Part shown: piece by piece, positions 52,131-61,382 of the stretch | How the letters are laid out: each line of letters begins with the position of its first letter | How positions within the stretch are numbered: position 1 is the stretch's first letter | Assembly: GCA_947166385.1 (NCBI GenBank) | Contig: CAMVEB010000020.1 | Span: 1-64,000, forward strand | From: an uncultured Clostridia bacterium | Lineage (GTDB): Bacteria; Bacillota; Clostridia; Christensenellales; Aristaeellaceae | Reading direction: 5' to 3' | Length of the DNA: 64,000 nucleotides | Notes under the pieces: model-generated | What the model saw: the letters and a program-made list of their open reading frames with translations, nothing else | What the model was told of the DNA's origin: nothing | Database searches by the model: none | Program-made: the position numbers and the translations under genes

Positions 52131-53621
52131 ATGTCGTTTTTTTCCACCCGCGGCGGAAGCGCCGTAACGGCCAGCCAGGCCATTCTCCGCGGCATCGCGC
52201 CGGACGGAGGGCTGTATGTGCCGGCCATGTTCCCGATGGTATCGGCAGAGAAGATCTCCGAGATGGCGGGAATGAGCTACAACGAACGGGCCGTGAGCGT
52301 GCTGAAGCTGTTCCTCGAGGATTTTACGATTCCCGAGATCGAGGCGGCCGTCAACGCCGCGTACAGCCCGGAACGGTTTGAGGATCCGGCGATCGCCCCG
52401 CTGAAACAGCTGGATGACGCGACCTGGGCGATGGAACTGTTCTACGGGCCGACACTGGCCTTCAAGGACATGGCGCTGCAGCTGCTGCCCCACCTGCTGA
52501 AGAAATCCGCCGAGAAGAACGGGGAAGAGCGGGAAGTCTGCATTCTGGTGGCGACCAGCGGCGATACCGGAAAGGCCGCGCTGGAAGGATTCCGGGACGT
52601 ACCGGGCACCAGCTGCACCGTATTCTATCCCCTGGACGGGGTCAGCGATGTGCAGAAGCTGCAGATGGTGACCACCGGCGGGAAGAATACCCACGTGATC
52701 GCCGTGCGCGGCAACTTTGACGATGCGCAGACCGGCGTCAAGGAGCTGTTCGGATCGGAAGCGTTTATCGCGCAGATGAACGAGCAGGGCAGGACGATGT
52801 CCTCCGCCAACAGCATCAACCTCGGGCGCCTGGTGCCCCAGGTGGTGTACTATTTCTCCGCTTACGCGGATCTGGTGAAGCAGCATGCGATCCGGGTCGG
52901 CGACCCGGTGAACTTCTGCGTGCCGACAGGGAACTTCGGCAACATCCTGGCGGGATTCTATGCCCGGAACATGGGGCTGCCGATCGGCCGCCTGATCTGC
53001 GCCAGCAACCGGAACAACGTGCTGACGGATTTCTTCCACAGCGGGATTTACTCCACCCACCGCACGTTCTTCAGGACGATCAGCCCAAGCATGGACATCC
53101 TTGTTTCCTCCAACCTGGAACGGCTGCTGTATGAAGCCGCGGACCGGGACGGCGGGCTGATCCGCACCTGGATGAGCCAGCTGAAGGATTGCGGAAGCTA
53201 CTCCGTGGGCGACCAGCGGCGGGAATGGATGGAAGGCATGTTCTGGGGAGAATGCGCTGACAACAAGGACACCCTGACAGCGATCCGCCAGCGCTGGGAG
53301 GACGACAGATACCTGCTGGATCCGCATACGGCGGTGGCCAGCCATGTGCTGCGGGAATACCGGAAGCAGGGCGGCCGGGACAATACGCCGACCGTGATCG
53401 TTGCTACCGCGAGCCCCTACAAGTTTGCGGCGGACGTGCTGACGGCCCTGACAGGCGAAAACGCCGGCGGGGACGCCTTCAGAGCCAGCGAGGAGCTGGA
53501 GAAACTGACCGGCGTGCCGATGCCGGAACAGGTCCGGAAACTGCAGGAGCTGCCGGTTCGCCATACAGCGGCCTGCGATAAGGATAAAATGGGAGAGGCC
53601 GTGCTGCAGGCGTTTGCCTGA
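52131..53621 (+). CDS. thrC: Threonine synthase
   Basis: A 496-residue PLP enzyme that converts O-phosphohomoserine to threonine. The N-terminal FFSTRGGSAVTASQAILRGI and APDGGLYVP match the long (type I, E. coli/yeast-like) form. The PLP Lys is Lys112 in GPTLAFKDMALQLLP. The phosphate-binding loop VATSGDTGKAALEGF and the later VPTGNFGNILAGFYARNMGL are present. It ends at a strong terminator. No hom or thrB is in the window. Confidence 0.95.
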   Translation: MSFFSTRGGSAVTASQAILRGIAPDGGLYVPAMFPMVSAEKISEMAGMSYNERAVSVLKLFLEDFTIPEIEAAVNAAYSPERFEDPAIAPLKQLDDATWAMELFYGPTLAFKDMALQLLPHLLKKSAEKNGEEREVCILVATSGDTGKAALEGFRDVPGTSCTVFYPLDGVSDVQKLQMVTTGGKNTHVIAVRGNFDDAQTGVKELFGSEAFIAQMNEQGRTMSSANSINLGRLVPQVVYYFSAYADLVKQHAIRVGDPVNFCVPTGNFGNILAGFYARNMGLPIGRLICASNRNNVLTDFFHSGIYSTHRTFFRTISPSMDILVSSNLERLLYEAADRDGGLIRTWMSQLKDCGSYSVGDQRREWMEGMFWGECADNKDTLTAIRQRWEDDRYLLDPHTAVASHVLREYRKQGGRDNTPTVIVATASPYKFAADVLTALTGENAGGDAFRASEELEKLTGVPMPEQVRKLQELPVRHTAACDKDKMGEAVLQAFA

Positions 53622-53641
53622 GGCTGCTGACCGAAAACCAT

Positions 53642-53672
53642 GGCAGGGAAGCAATTCCCTGTCATTTTTTTT
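53642..53672 (+). terminator. thrC terminator
   Basis: The stem GGCAGGGAA/TTCCCTGTC with a 4-nt loop, then A and eight T. Confidence 0.88.
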
Positions 53673-53716
53673 CTTTTCAAATCCATGTATCTATGATAGA
53701 ATAACCAACAGGTGTA

Positions 53717-53732
53717 TTTGCCGTACGGCAAA
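53717..53732 (+). promoter_or_regulatory. 16-bp perfect palindrome upstream of pepP
   Basis: TTTGCCGTACGGCAAA, 22 bp before the pepP start and just after a possible -10 (TATGAT or TAGAAT near 53693-53703). It could be an operator or a small leader hairpin. Confidence 0.4.
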
Positions 53733-53753
53733 ACACGGAAAGGCGAGGATACT

Positions 53754-54827
53754 ATGACTGCTGCTGAACGACTGACAGATCTGCTTCGGCTGGGGCAAAA
53801 TGCCGCCGTGGTGATCCATGATCCGTCCAATATGTTCTACCTGACGGAGGGGTATACCGGCGAAGGCCTGGTCTATATCTCCAGCGCCCGCAAGGTGATT
53901 GTGACAGATTTCCGGTATACGGAACAGGCGGAGCGCCAGGCGCCGGGCTTTGAAGTCATCATGACGGAGAAGGGCCGGAACGCCAACCAGGTGCTGGGCG
54001 AGCTGGTCCGGGACGGGAAGATTACCGAGATCCGGGCGGAAACGAACTACCTGCCGGTGGACGACTTTGAAAAGATCCGCGCGGCCGTGGGCGAGGAGGT
54101 CTCCTGCGTTTCGCTGGCGGAAGCGCCGCAGAAGCTTCGCCAGATCAAGACGCCGCGGGAGGTCATGGCCATCCGGAAGGCCTGCAAAATCACGTCCGAA
54201 GCTTTCCAGGCGATCCTGCCGAAGATCCGGGACGGCATGACCGAGAAGGAACTGCAGATCGAGCTGGACTTCACGATGCTGCGGCTGGGCGCTGAACGGC
54301 TGGCCTTCGACACAATCATCGCCTCCGGCGAGAACGGCAGCCTGCCCCATGCGATTCCCGGCGACCGGGTCATCCGCCGCGGGGACATGATCACGATGGA
54401 CTTCGGCGCAAAGGTCGGCAACTACTGCGCAGACATGACGCGGACGGTGGCCTTCGGGCAGCCCTCCGACGAGATGCGCAAAATCTACGACACGGTGCTG
54501 CGGGCGCAGACCATGTGCGAAGACGCGCTGGCGGCCGGGAAGAACTGCTTCGACATCGACAAGCTGGCCCGGGACTACATTGACGCCCGGGGGTACGCGG
54601 GACGCTTCGGCCACGGGCTGGGCCACTCCGTCGGAATCGACATCCATGAGGAGCCCCGGCTCAGCACCCTGTGCCACGAGACGCTGAAAGCCGGCATCGT
54701 GATCACGGTGGAGCCCGGCATCTACGTGCCCGGACTGGGCGGCGTGCGGATCGAGAACACCTGCCTGGTGAAGGAGAACGGCAGCGAGGCCCTGACCACG
54801 GCAGACAAACAGCTGATCATTCTGTAA
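53754..54827 (+). CDS. pepP: M24-family Xaa-Pro aminopeptidase
   Basis: A 357-residue metallopeptidase from ATG 53754. The N-terminal creatinase-like domain (about 1-125) is followed by the pita-bread catalytic domain. All five metal ligands are seen: two Asp in [17 protein letters not shown], His in [16 protein letters not shown], Glu in TVEPGIY and Glu in VRIENTCLV. It removes N-terminal residues before proline. It stands 49 bp before efp, a common pepP-efp pairing in Gram-positive bacteria that links proline peptides and proline-stall relief. Confidence 0.92.
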   Translation: MTAAERLTDLLRLGQNAAVVIHDPSNMFYLTEGYTGEGLVYISSARKVIVTDFRYTEQAERQAPGFEVIMTEKGRNANQVLGELVRDGKITEIRAETNYLPVDDFEKIRAAVGEEVSCVSLAEAPQKLRQIKTPREVMAIRKACKITSEAFQAILPKIRDGMTEKELQIELDFTMLRLGAERLAFDTIIASGENGSLPHAIPGDRVIRRGDMITMDFGAKVGNYCADMTRTVAFGQPSDEMRKIYDTVLRAQTMCEDALAAGKNCFDIDKLARDYIDARGYAGRFGHGLGHSVGIDIHEEPRLSTLCHETLKAGIVITVEPGIYVPGLGGVRIENTCLVKENGSEALTTADKQLIIL

Positions 54828-54876
54828 GGGAATTATCAATATAATTAATGAAAGATACAGGAAGGGAGAAAAACAC

Positions 54877-55434
54877 ATGATTACAGCGGGAGATTTCAAA
54901 AAGGGCATTACCATTGAATGGGACGGCGGCGTATGGAACATCGTGGACTTCCAGCACGTGAAGCCCGGCAAGGGAGCGGCTTTCGTCCGCACCAAGATCA
55001 AGAACGTGATGACCGGCGCAGTGGTGGAGCGCAGCTTCAACCCCACCGACAAGATGCCCAAGGCCATCATCGAGACCAAGGAAATGCAGTACGTCTACAA
55101 TGACGGCGACCTGTACTACTTCATGGACACCGAGAGCTATGAACAGCTGCCCCTGAGCAAGGATCAGGTGGAAGACGCCATCCCCTTCGTCAAGGAAGGC
55201 ACCAACGTGACCGTCCGCTTCTTCAAGGGAAGCGCGTTCTCCGTGGAAGCTCCGAACTTCGTCGTGCTTGAGGTGACGGACACCGAGCCCGGATTCGCCG
55301 GCGACACCGCATCCAACACCTACAAGCCCGCCACGCTGGAGACCGGCTTCAGCCTGCAGGTGCCGCTGTTCATCAACACCGGCGACAAGATTCAGATTGA
55401 CACCCGGAGCGGCGAATATCTGAAGCGCGCGTAA
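54877..55434 (+). CDS. efp: Elongation factor P
   Basis: A 185-residue EF-P with three beta-barrel domains. It enters the ribosomal E site to relieve stalls at polyproline. The tip loop is [11 protein letters not shown] with Lys32 at the position modified in many bacteria; no modification enzymes are in the window. The C-terminal [20 protein letters not shown] with RSGEYLKRA is the family signature. The ribosome binding site GAAGGGAG precedes ATG 54877. Confidence 0.97.
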   Translation: MITAGDFKKGITIEWDGGVWNIVDFQHVKPGKGAAFVRTKIKNVMTGAVVERSFNPTDKMPKAIIETKEMQYVYNDGDLYYFMDTESYEQLPLSKDQVEDAIPFVKEGTNVTVRFFKGSAFSVEAPNFVVLEVTDTEPGFAGDTASNTYKPATLETGFSLQVPLFINTGDKIQIDTRSGEYLKRA

Positions 55435-55460
55435 CGGACCACACCGGAAAGGAATATACC

Positions 55461-55889
55461 ATGAGCAAACTGACAGACAAAATCAGTTACCTGCAGGGCC
55501 TGGCGGAAGGCATGAAGCTGAACCCGGAGAAGGATTCCCACCGGCTGATCCTGGAGATCCTGGACGTGCTGGGGGAAGTGGGCGACGCCTTTGAAGCGCT
55601 GGCGGAATCCCACGGCGAGCTGAGCGACTACGTCGAGAGCATCGATGAGGATCTGGCGGATCTGGAAGCCGACCTGTACGACGATGAGGACGAGGAACTG
55701 GCCGAAGACGAGGACGGGGAGGATTTCGAAAGCTCGATCGAGTACGAATGCCCCCACTGCGGCACCGTGATCCAGCTGGATCCGGATGACGTGGACTTCG
55801 ACGACGACGCCAAGTGCCCCGAATGCGGGAAGGATCTTTTCCCCGAACTGCCGGAAGGCGCGGTGGAAGATCCGGAAGAGGAAGACTGA
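55461..55889 (+). CDS. CD1247-like small acidic zinc-ribbon protein
   Basis: A 142-residue protein. The N-terminal helical part (SKLTDKISYLQGLAEGMKLN, then DVLGEVGDAFEALAESHGEL) matches what I recall as the CD1247 N-terminal domain of Clostridia. A very acidic linker and a zinc ribbon follow with CPHCG and CPECGKDLF (Cys-x2-Cys pairs). The function is unknown; it might bind RNA polymerase or nucleic acid by its ribbon, which is speculation. It lies 26 bp after efp and ends at a strong bidirectional hairpin. Confidence 0.8.
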   Translation: MSKLTDKISYLQGLAEGMKLNPEKDSHRLILEILDVLGEVGDAFEALAESHGELSDYVESIDEDLADLEADLYDDEDEELAEDEDGEDFESSIEYECPHCGTVIQLDPDDVDFDDDAKCPECGKDLFPELPEGAVEDPEEED

Positions 55890-55895
55890 ATAAGA

Positions 55896-55930
55896 GGACG
55901 GCCGGGATACAATCCCGGCCGTCCGTTTTT
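55896..55930 (+). terminator. Terminator between the zinc-ribbon gene and ktrA
   Basis: A 12-bp perfect stem GGACGGCCGGGA/TCCCGGCCGTCC with a 5-nt loop, then G and five T. It may also serve the convergent ktrA gene. Confidence 0.88.
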
Positions 55931-55934
55931 CAAA

Positions 55935-56582
55935 TCATTGTTTTTTCAGCTTGTTGATGGTCTTGTAATTGCCGAGCATGACGAGCACGGTATCCTCATC
56001 GAGCGGGCGGTTGATATCCGGCGGGATGATCAGGGAATCGCCGTGGCGCATGGCAATCACGTTGACATCAAAGCGGGAGCGGAGATCCAGCTCGCGGATG
56101 GATTTCCCATCCCAGGATTCCGGCGGATCCAGCTCGACGATGCCGTATTCATCAGAAAGCTCGATGTATTCCACAATGCCGGTGGAGGTCAGGCCCAGGA
56201 CCAGCTTGTCGGCAATCTCCCGCTCCGGGATGATCACGCGGTCGGCGCCCAGCTTCTCCAGGATTTCCCGATGGGTGTCATCATGCGCCTTGCAGAAGAT
56301 ATATGGCACCCCGAGGGTTTTCAGGTTCATCGTGATCAGGGCGGAGGCGGCCAGGTCGGAACCCACGGCCACGACCGCGCTGTCGCAGTTCTCGACGCCC
56401 AGCTTTTTCAGAACGTCGGGATCCCGGGCGTCAGCGGCGACAGCTTTGGTGACCCGGTCCGCGAACTTGTCGATGAGCGCGGCGTCGGTATCGATCGCCA
56501 GCACATCCTCTCCGCAGTCATAGAGCTTGGCGGCCATCTGCATGCCGAAGCGGCCCAGGCCGATTACCACATAGGATTTCAT
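55935..56582 (-). CDS. ktrA: Potassium uptake regulatory subunit KtrA/TrkA
   Basis: A 215-residue cytoplasmic gating subunit. The RCK-N Rossmann domain (YVVIGLGRFGMQMA, acidic AIDTD after the second strand) binds NAD or ATP. The RCK-C domain spans about 135-213 (PPESWDGKSIRELDLRSRF, NVIAMRHGDSLIIPP). It forms a ring on the KtrB channel and controls potassium flow. It lies 24 bp after ktrB on the minus strand. Confidence 0.93.
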   Translation of the reverse strand: MKSYVVIGLGRFGMQMAAKLYDCGEDVLAIDTDAALIDKFADRVTKAVAADARDPDVLKKLGVENCDSAVVAVGSDLAASALITMNLKTLGVPYIFCKAHDDTHREILEKLGADRVIIPEREIADKLVLGLTSTGIVEYIELSDEYGIVELDPPESWDGKSIRELDLRSRFDVNVIAMRHGDSLIIPPDINRPLDEDTVLVMLGNYKTINKLKKQ

Positions 56583-56606
56583 TCAGGAATCCAACCCCTT
56601 TCCAGC

Positions 56607-58004
56607 TTATCCGATCAGCAGATCGGTATTTGCGTACCTGAAATTCTCGCCCGCCGGCTTCTTCTTCAGGAACCCGAAGAAGATCGTCAGCACGCCGACA
56701 CGGCCGAAATACATGAAGACAATGATCATCAGCTTGGTGACGGGCCGGAGGCTCGGCGTGATCCCCGTCGTCAGGCCGACCGTGGCGATGGCGGAGACCG
56801 CCTCATACAGGCCGTCCGCAAACTCCACCGGCGAGGTGGCGCAGATCAGCGCGGCGCCGGCAAAGCTCATTCCCCACATGATGATGAAAATCGTGATGGC
56901 GTTGAGCACATGATCGTCGGAGATCGTGCGGTGGAAAACGCTGACCGTATAGCGGCCGCGGATCCTGTTCCACAGGAACATGAGGAGCACCACGAAGGTT
57001 ACGGTCTTGAGGCCGCCGGCCGTGGATCCGGAGGAGCCGCCGATCAGCATCAGGAAGATCGAGACCGCTTTGGAGGCCGGGGTTAGGACGCCCTGGTCCA
57101 GCCCGGCAAAGCCGGCGGTGCGCAGCGTCATTGACTGGAAGAGCGCGGCCAGCAGCTTCTGACCGAAAGGCAGGGGGGCCAGCGTCTTCGGATTGTTCCA
57201 CTCCAGAACGCAGGTCAGCACGAAACCGGAGAGCAGCAGAACCGATGTGGTGATCAGGACCAGCTTCGTATAAACGGTCCACTTTTTCCGGTCCCGCTGG
57301 CGCAGAATCTCATCCCACACCAGGAAGCCCAGGCCGCCGAGCACCACCAGGCCGGTCAGCGTCAGGCAGACGACGGGATCGGTATGGTACAGCACGAGGC
57401 TGGCACCGGGCGTTTTGAAGCCCATGATATCGAAGCCCGCGTTGCAGAATGCGGAAACGGAATGGAAAACCCCGAGCTTCAGGGCCTGGACAAAGGGATA
57501 GTCGAAGGCGAAGCGCGCGGTCAGGATCAGGGCGCCGACGCCTTCGATCTTAAAGGCGCGGAGAATCAGCTTCTTCTGGTGGGCGGTGACGTCGCTCATG
57601 CTGCTGGCGCCCATGGCTTCCGCCATGACCAGCTGGGAGCGCATCCCGACCTTCCGCCGGAACATGAAATAGGCCAGGGAAGCGGCGGACATGAAGCCGA
57701 GGCCGCCGATCTGGATCATCAGCAGGATGACCGCCTGCCCGAAGGGGGACCACATGGAATACGTGTCGCCCATGACGAGACCGGTCACGCAGGTGGCCGA
57801 GGTGGCGGTGAAGAGCGAGGTCAGCACCTCCTGCGGGCGCCCCGTTCTGGAGGAAACCGGCAGGCAGAGCAGCGCCGTGCCGAGGACGATGATCCCGATA
57901 AACGTCGTCGCCATGATCCGGCTGATGCTGACCGACCGGCGCTGTTTAAGCTGTTTCCCCTTATTCCGCCAATCCCGGCGGGTCCGAAGCAGCGGCACGC
58001 GCAT
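56607..58004 (-). CDS. ktrB: Potassium uptake channel subunit KtrB/TrkH
   Basis: A 465-residue membrane protein of the Trk/Ktr/HKT superfamily with eight main spans arranged as four repeats. Selectivity loops are visible as TATSATCVTGLV, SAFCNAGFDIMGF, MTLRTAGFAGLD and AVSAIATVGLTTGI. It conducts K+ (and perhaps Na+) under KtrA control. It begins 38 bp after the predicted -10. No ribosome binding site stands out beyond GAAGGGAA. Confidence 0.93.
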   Translation of the reverse strand: MRVPLLRTRRDWRNKGKQLKQRRSVSISRIMATTFIGIIVLGTALLCLPVSSRTGRPQEVLTSLFTATSATCVTGLVMGDTYSMWSPFGQAVILLMIQIGGLGFMSAASLAYFMFRRKVGMRSQLVMAEAMGASSMSDVTAHQKKLILRAFKIEGVGALILTARFAFDYPFVQALKLGVFHSVSAFCNAGFDIMGFKTPGASLVLYHTDPVVCLTLTGLVVLGGLGFLVWDEILRQRDRKKWTVYTKLVLITTSVLLLSGFVLTCVLEWNNPKTLAPLPFGQKLLAALFQSMTLRTAGFAGLDQGVLTPASKAVSIFLMLIGGSSGSTAGGLKTVTFVVLLMFLWNRIRGRYTVSVFHRTISDDHVLNAITIFIIMWGMSFAGAALICATSPVEFADGLYEAVSAIATVGLTTGITPSLRPVTKLMIIVFMYFGRVGVLTIFFGFLKKKPAGENFRYANTDLLIG

Positions 58005-58041
58005 TCCCTTCTTTCCCGTTCATTCCGATTTTCCGGAAGCA

Positions 58042-58071
58042 AGTATACACCCAACCTCCCGGGAAGATCAA
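58042..58071 (-). promoter_or_regulatory. ktrB-ktrA promoter
   Basis: On the minus strand: TTGATC (58066-58071), 18 bp, TATACT (58042-58047). Its -35 is 2 bp from the -35 of the divergent promoter. Confidence 0.7.
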
Positions 58072-58073
58072 CC

Positions 58074-58102
58074 TTGAAACGAAGCGCGGGATCGCATATA
58101 AT
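58074..58102 (+). promoter_or_regulatory. Promoter of the glycosyltransferase gene
   Basis: TTGAAA (58074-58079), 17 bp, TATAAT (58097-58102). Back to back with the ktrB promoter. Confidence 0.75.
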
Positions 58103-58163
58103 ACCGGAAAGGCGTCCTGCCGGGCAAAAAGGGCCGCGGATCACGCCGGAAAGGGAAGCAACC

Positions 58164-59153
58164 ATGGAAGCAAGGCCTGTATTGTGGATTGTGGTTCCGT
58201 GCTATAACGAGGAGCAGGTGATGCCAATGACGGCGCCGATGTTCATCGGAAAACTGAACCAGCTTGCCGATGCGGGGAAGATCAGCCCCAACAGCCGGGT
58301 GCTGTTTGTCAACGACGGATCGAAGGACCGGACCTGGGAGATCATCCGGGAGCTGGCGGAGAAGCACGCAGAGTGCATCGGCATCTGTCAGAGCCGCAAC
58401 CGCGGGCATCAGAACGCGGTGCTGGCCGGGCTGATGGAAGCCAAGGACCGCTGCGATATCACGATCTCCATCGACTGCGACGGGCAGGACGATATCAACG
58501 CCATGGACGAGATGGTGGACAAATACCTGAACGGCGCGGAGATCGTCTACGGCGTTCGCTCCGAGCGGAAGACGGACACCTGGTTCAAGCGGACAACCGC
58601 GGTGGGTTTCTATAAACTGATGAAGCTGATGGGCGCGGAGATCGTGTTCAACCACGCGGACTACCGCCTGATCTCGGCCAGGGTGCTGCAGCATTTCGCG
58701 GACTTTGAGGAAGTCAACATCTTCCTGCGGGGCATGGTGCCGATGGTGGGCTTCCCCTCCGAGACCGTTTACTACGAGCGCGCGGCCCGGCTGGCCGGGG
58801 AGAGCCATTACCCCCTGCGCAAGATGATTGCCCTGGCGTTCAACGGCATCACGAGCCTCTCCGTCAAGCCCATCGCGCTGATCACCACTGTCGGCATCGT
58901 ATTCAGCATCCTGGGCGTGATCCTGATGATCTGGGCGATCGTGCAGGCCTGTCTCGGAAACACCGTGGCCGGCTGGACATCCACGGTATGCATTATCTGC
59001 CTGCTGGGCGGGATCCAGCTGATCAGCCTGGGCGTGCTGGGGCAGTATATCGGCAAAACCTACCTGGAAACCAAGCACCGGCCGCGCTATATCATCTCCG
59101 CCCGGACCTGGGAAAAGGAAGAGCGCCACTGGATCGAGGAACAGGACAGCTGA
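58164..59153 (+). CDS. Membrane-bound family 2 glycosyltransferase (GtrB/DPM1-like)
   Basis: A 329-residue protein. The catalytic GT-A domain has VPCYNEEQVMP, LFVNDGSKDRTWEII, SIDCDGQDD (the metal-binding DxD-type region) and HADYRLISARVL. Two C-terminal membrane spans are ALITTVGIVFSILGVILMIW and TSTVCIICLLGGIQLISLGV. This layout transfers sugars from nucleotide donors to polyprenyl phosphate, for teichoic-acid or surface-glycan decoration. ATG 58164 follows AAGGGAAG. No GtrA flippase is adjacent. Confidence 0.9.
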   Translation: MEARPVLWIVVPCYNEEQVMPMTAPMFIGKLNQLADAGKISPNSRVLFVNDGSKDRTWEIIRELAEKHAECIGICQSRNRGHQNAVLAGLMEAKDRCDITISIDCDGQDDINAMDEMVDKYLNGAEIVYGVRSERKTDTWFKRTTAVGFYKLMKLMGAEIVFNHADYRLISARVLQHFADFEEVNIFLRGMVPMVGFPSETVYYERAARLAGESHYPLRKMIALAFNGITSLSVKPIALITTVGIVFSILGVILMIWAIVQACLGNTVAGWTSTVCIICLLGGIQLISLGVLGQYIGKTYLETKHRPRYIISARTWEKEERHWIEEQDS

Positions 59154-59388
59154 AGAACAGGAAAAAAACAATCTTCCAGAATGTGGAAACTATGGCCTGC
59201 CCGTGACAAAACGGAAGAAAAACGACCGGAATGACCCGGAAAAGCCATTTTTTGGCTTGCTTTTTTCCCCTGATCTCTCTATAATAAATTCTGTAGAGGT
59301 ATGCCCAGCAGGCAGACCTGCTTTTCCGTACGTTTTCCGGAAGGCAGCGCTTTCCGGATCATGAGAACACCAGAGGGGAGAAACACAC
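59154..59388 (+). promoter_or_regulatory. Promoter and leader of the Cna-B protein gene
   Basis: TTGCTT (59257-59262), 17 bp, TATAAT (59280-59285). The remaining about 100-nt leader has GC-rich inverted pieces (TTTCCGGAAGG region) but no riboswitch I recognise. Nothing else is seen in this gap. Confidence 0.65.
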
Positions 59389-61296
59389 ATGAAAAAAAGG
59401 CTGCAGCGTATTCTTTCCATCCTGTGCGTCCTGGCCCTGGCCATCGGATGCTGGACTGTCGCCGTCTCTGAAGAAGGAGACGCCAAACAGGCCAGTTATG
59501 TGATCACCGTGACCTGGATGGATGAGGACAACTATGACGGGCTTCGCCCCGATTCCATCAACGCGAGCATCGGCGGAACCGCGGTGACGCTGAACAAAGG
59601 GAACGGATGGACCGCCATCGCGCTGGCACCGGAAGGCTCCGCGTGGTCGGTGCCGGATGTGGCCGGATACAACAAATCCGTCAGCGGCACGGAAGTCGCC
59701 GCCGTGACTTACCGCCACCCGGTAGCCCGGACGCAGCTGACTGCCAGCGTAACCTGGAACGATGACGGCAACGCTGCCGGCCTGCGGCCCGCCTCGATGA
59801 AGATCCGCCTGCTGGCCGACGGGAAGCCCTTCGGAGCGCCCCAGGCCGCGACCCGTGCCAACGGCTGGACCGTGGTATGGAATGATCTCCCCCTGACAAG
59901 GAAGGGAAGCTCCGAACCGATCACCTACGCCATTGAGCCGGCCCAGGTTCTGAGCAACTATATCACCGTGGCCGCCGGATCCACCCTGACCAACACGCTG
60001 AAGGCCGGCACCCTGACGGTGGATGCCTCCGCGTTCGGTATGCCGGAGGGCGACACCGGCGCCCTGAGCGTGACCGTTTCCGGCCCGGATCCCCGGATGC
60101 CCGTGACGCTGAGCTACAGCCAGGCAGCCGGCGGATACAGCTTCGGGAAAGTGGTGGAAGGCGCCTACCTGGTCAAGATCAACAATGACGGCGCCATTCC
60201 GGACGGCTTCCGGGTCGACGCCGGCGCCAGCAAGCCCGCCGCGGCCATCATGGTCAAAAACGGCGAGGCCGCGAACCTGTCCGTCTCCTACGGGCTGACC
60301 GACAGGACCCTGGCCGCCAACGATGACGAAGAGGAAGAAGATCCCTGGGCGAATATCGGCGCGCTGGAGATCATGATTACCGGTCCGGATCCCAGTATGC
60401 CGATCACCATTACCTATGCCGATTTTGTCGAGGGACGGTATGAGCTGGACAACCTGGTTCCCGGCGAATACGCCGTTGTGGAGCTGAACCCGGAAGGCCT
60501 GGTCAAAGCCTACACGCTGAGCAGCGACAGCATCACCGCCATCACGGTGACCGTGGCCGCGGACGGAACCGCGACCGCCTCCCTGTTCAACCGGTATGAG
60601 CCGGAAACCACGCCCGAACCCGAGCAGGAGACCGTGGACATCCCGGTCAGCAAGGCCTGGGCGGACGAGAACAACAAGGACGGCAACCGGCCTTCTTCCA
60701 TCACGGTCCGCCTGTATGCCGACGGCGTGCTGAAGGATACGATCACCCTGACCGACGGCATGGGCTGGTACACGGTGTTCACCGGACTGCCCCGCTATGC
60801 CGAGGACGGCCATGAGATCGTCTACACGGTGGGCGAAGACGAGGTTCCTCTCTACACCGCCAGCGTCACCGGTACCTCAATCGTGAACGTGTATTCCCCT
60901 GAGACCACCTCAACCACGATTACCAAGGTCTGGGACGACAACGATGACGCCGCCGGGAAGCGGCCGGATTCCGTGGGCGTGACGCTGCAGCCGGTCGGAA
61001 AGTCCTATCTGCTGACTCCCGGAAACGGATGGACCATTACCGTCACCGGCCTGCCCACCCAGATCCAGGGAAAGAAGGTGACCTACAGCTGGACCGAACA
61101 GCAGGTGCCCGGATACAAGACCACCGTCAGCGAGGACGGCAGCGTCATCACCAACCATTACGTGGCGATGCCCAAGACGCCGGAAGGACAGAAGAAGCCC
61201 CAGACACCGCAGGATGTCTGGTACACCTTTGAAGACTATGACACCGCGCTGGGCGTGAACGTCATCATCAACCACGTCGGCGACTGTTTCGACTAA
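59389..61296 (+). CDS. Secreted protein with Cna-B-type repeats
   Basis: A 635-residue exported protein (signal peptide to about residue 24, AVS-EE). Cna_B-like units start near ASYVITVTWMDEDNYDGLRP, LTASVTWNDDGNAAGLRPAS, IPVSKAWADENNKDGNRPSS and TTITKVWDDNDDAAGKRPDS, each with the W-x-D-x-x-x-x-x-x-RP pattern. Between repeats 2 and 3 are two copies of another beta unit (ALSVTVSGPDPRMPVTLSYS and ALEIMITGPDPSMPITITYA). There is no LPXTG sorting signal; the C-terminus is NVIINHVGDCFD. Probably a stalk-like extracellular protein. It lies 86 bp before the binding protein gene. Confidence 0.85.
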   Translation: MKKRLQRILSILCVLALAIGCWTVAVSEEGDAKQASYVITVTWMDEDNYDGLRPDSINASIGGTAVTLNKGNGWTAIALAPEGSAWSVPDVAGYNKSVSGTEVAAVTYRHPVARTQLTASVTWNDDGNAAGLRPASMKIRLLADGKPFGAPQAATRANGWTVVWNDLPLTRKGSSEPITYAIEPAQVLSNYITVAAGSTLTNTLKAGTLTVDASAFGMPEGDTGALSVTVSGPDPRMPVTLSYSQAAGGYSFGKVVEGAYLVKINNDGAIPDGFRVDAGASKPAAAIMVKNGEAANLSVSYGLTDRTLAANDDEEEEDPWANIGALEIMITGPDPSMPITITYADFVEGRYELDNLVPGEYAVVELNPEGLVKAYTLSSDSITAITVTVAADGTATASLFNRYEPETTPEPEQETVDIPVSKAWADENNKDGNRPSSITVRLYADGVLKDTITLTDGMGWYTVFTGLPRYAEDGHEIVYTVGEDEVPLYTASVTGTSIVNVYSPETTSTTITKVWDDNDDAAGKRPDSVGVTLQPVGKSYLLTPGNGWTITVTGLPTQIQGKKVTYSWTEQQVPGYKTTVSEDGSVITNHYVAMPKTPEGQKKPQTPQDVWYTFEDYDTALGVNVIINHVGDCFD

Positions 61297-61382
61297 TCCA
61301 GTCTGCGGGATTCAATCCCTTATGAGGGTAAGGGATCGAGGATAGAGCCAAGGATAGAATATGAGGAAAGGGTCTGATCATC

